Part shown: positions 5,921-6,414 of the stretch, in pieces
How positions within the stretch are numbered: position 1 is the first letter of the stretch
How the letters are laid out: every line of letters starts with the position of its first letter
Source of the DNA: Candidatus Zhuqueibacterota bacterium 4572_119
Lineage (GTDB): Bacteria; Zhuqueibacterota; Zhuqueibacteria; Thermofontimicrobiales; Thermofontimicrobiaceae
Length of the DNA: 6,414 nucleotides
Direction of reading: 5' to 3'
Assembly (NCBI GenBank): GCA_002084535.1
Contig: NBLI01000137.1
Location: 1-6,414, forward strand
Program-made: the position numbers and the translations under genes
The notes under the pieces: generated by a model
Databases searched by the model: none
Told to the model about the DNA's origin: nothing
What the model saw: the letters and a program-made list of their open reading frames with translations, nothing else

Positions 5921-6414
5921 ATGAGTGTTTTAACAAGGGATGAAATTATAAAAAAAATCGAATCCGGCGCCATTGAAATTACGCCCTTTGATAAAACCAT
6001 GATCGGACCCGGTTCCGTGGATTTGCACCTGGGAGAAAACTTTCGGATTTTTAAAAAAGTTCATGATATTGTCGATGTAAACGATTCCTCAAATTACGAA
6101 GAAATGACCGAATTGCGGCACGCACCCGACGGTATGGTGCTCATGCCCGGTGAAACCATTTTGGGTATTACACGGGAAAGGATAAAATTAGCGCCCAACA
6201 TTTGCGGCTGGCTGGAAGGACGCAGCCGTTACGCCCGGCTGGGATTGCTGGTGCACATTTCCGCCAGTTTCATGCAGCCCGGCATCGACAATCATCAGGT
6301 TTTGGAAATGACGAATTTCATGAGAACCGACTTTGGCAAGAAGGTCAGGGTCCGGCTTTTCCGGGGGAGACTGAAATTTGTCCCTGAACAAAAGCAAAGA
6401 TGCCAGTACCAGCA
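5921..6414 (+). CDS. dcd: dCTP deaminase, incomplete at right edge and with a disturbed C-terminal reading frame
   Basis: dCTP deaminase converts dCTP to dUTP plus ammonia in the cytoplasm, feeding dTTP synthesis. The ATG at 5921 follows GGAGG (5912-5916) with a 4-base spacer. The first 132 residues carry the family signature in order: PGSVDLHLG (30-38), MPGETILGITRERI (75-88), EGRSRYARLGLLVHISAS (99-116), PGI (120-122) and LEMTN (128-132). By comparison with the E. coli enzyme, the catalytic glutamate is E129, and R106 and A115 match its R115 and A124. The frame stays open to the end of the window (164 codons). From residue 134 on it no longer looks like the family: the expected 'L-x-PG-x-x-IC(Q)' segment is absent in this frame, but FPGETEIC appears in the next frame (6358-6381) before a TGA at 6385-6387. 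This suggests small insertions or deletions, either real decay or sequence error near the end of a contig. The identity as dcd is firm; whether the gene is intact is not. Confidence 0.9.
   Translation, partial: MSVLTRDEIIKKIESGAIEITPFDKTMIGPGSVDLHLGENFRIFKKVHDIVDVNDSSNYEEMTELRHAPDGMVLMPGETILGITRERIKLAPNICGWLEGRSRYARLGLLVHISASFMQPGIDNHQVLEMTNFMRTDFGKKVRVRLFRGRLKFVPEQKQRCQYQ

Overview
The window is a bacterial chromosomal or metagenomic fragment with about 43-45% GC by eye. It holds four protein genes, three on the minus strand and one on the plus strand. Both end genes run off the window. All four starts have a strong GGAGG Shine-Dalgarno sequence. Two of the proteins are exported peptidases, one with a lipoprotein signal. 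The S9 peptidase and the dCTP deaminase resemble versions I associate with the Calditrichota/KSB1/Ignavibacteria side of the FCB group. That placement is a weak inference from protein style, not something the DNA proves.

Layout from left to right. Positions 1-417 (minus) are the first 139 codons of an unrecognised protein. Positions 418-619 are a gap with an imperfect long inverted repeat at about 511-580. Positions 620-2662 (minus) encode a 680-residue lipoprotein zinc metallopeptidase with an HELGH motif. Positions 2663-2932 are a gap with a small hairpin and a roughly 120-bp element bounded by terminal inverted repeats and a 6-7 bp direct repeat. Positions 2933-5629 (minus) encode an 898-residue secreted S9-family serine peptidase (signal peptide, beta-propeller, alpha/beta-hydrolase) with an extra C-terminal FGE-sulfatase/SUMF1-like domain. 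Positions 5630-5920 are the divergent intergenic region, with a third and different inverted-repeat element, a 14-bp perfect palindrome and a possible promoter. Positions 5921-6414 (plus) are the start of a dCTP deaminase gene (dcd), whose last part looks frame-disturbed.

The two peptidases point in the same direction and are probably both exported, so a shared role in breaking down extracellular or periplasmic protein and peptides is reasonable. The 270-bp gap with a repeat element between them makes one tight operon less certain. The dcd gene is a nucleotide-pool housekeeping gene transcribed away from them and has no obvious functional link.

The most notable points are the peptidase-FGE fusion, whose FGE-like part lacks the usual C-terminal cysteines; the disturbed end of dcd; and the presence of a different inverted-repeat element in each of the three intergenic gaps. 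I saw no tRNA, rRNA, CRISPR array, transposase or phage gene.
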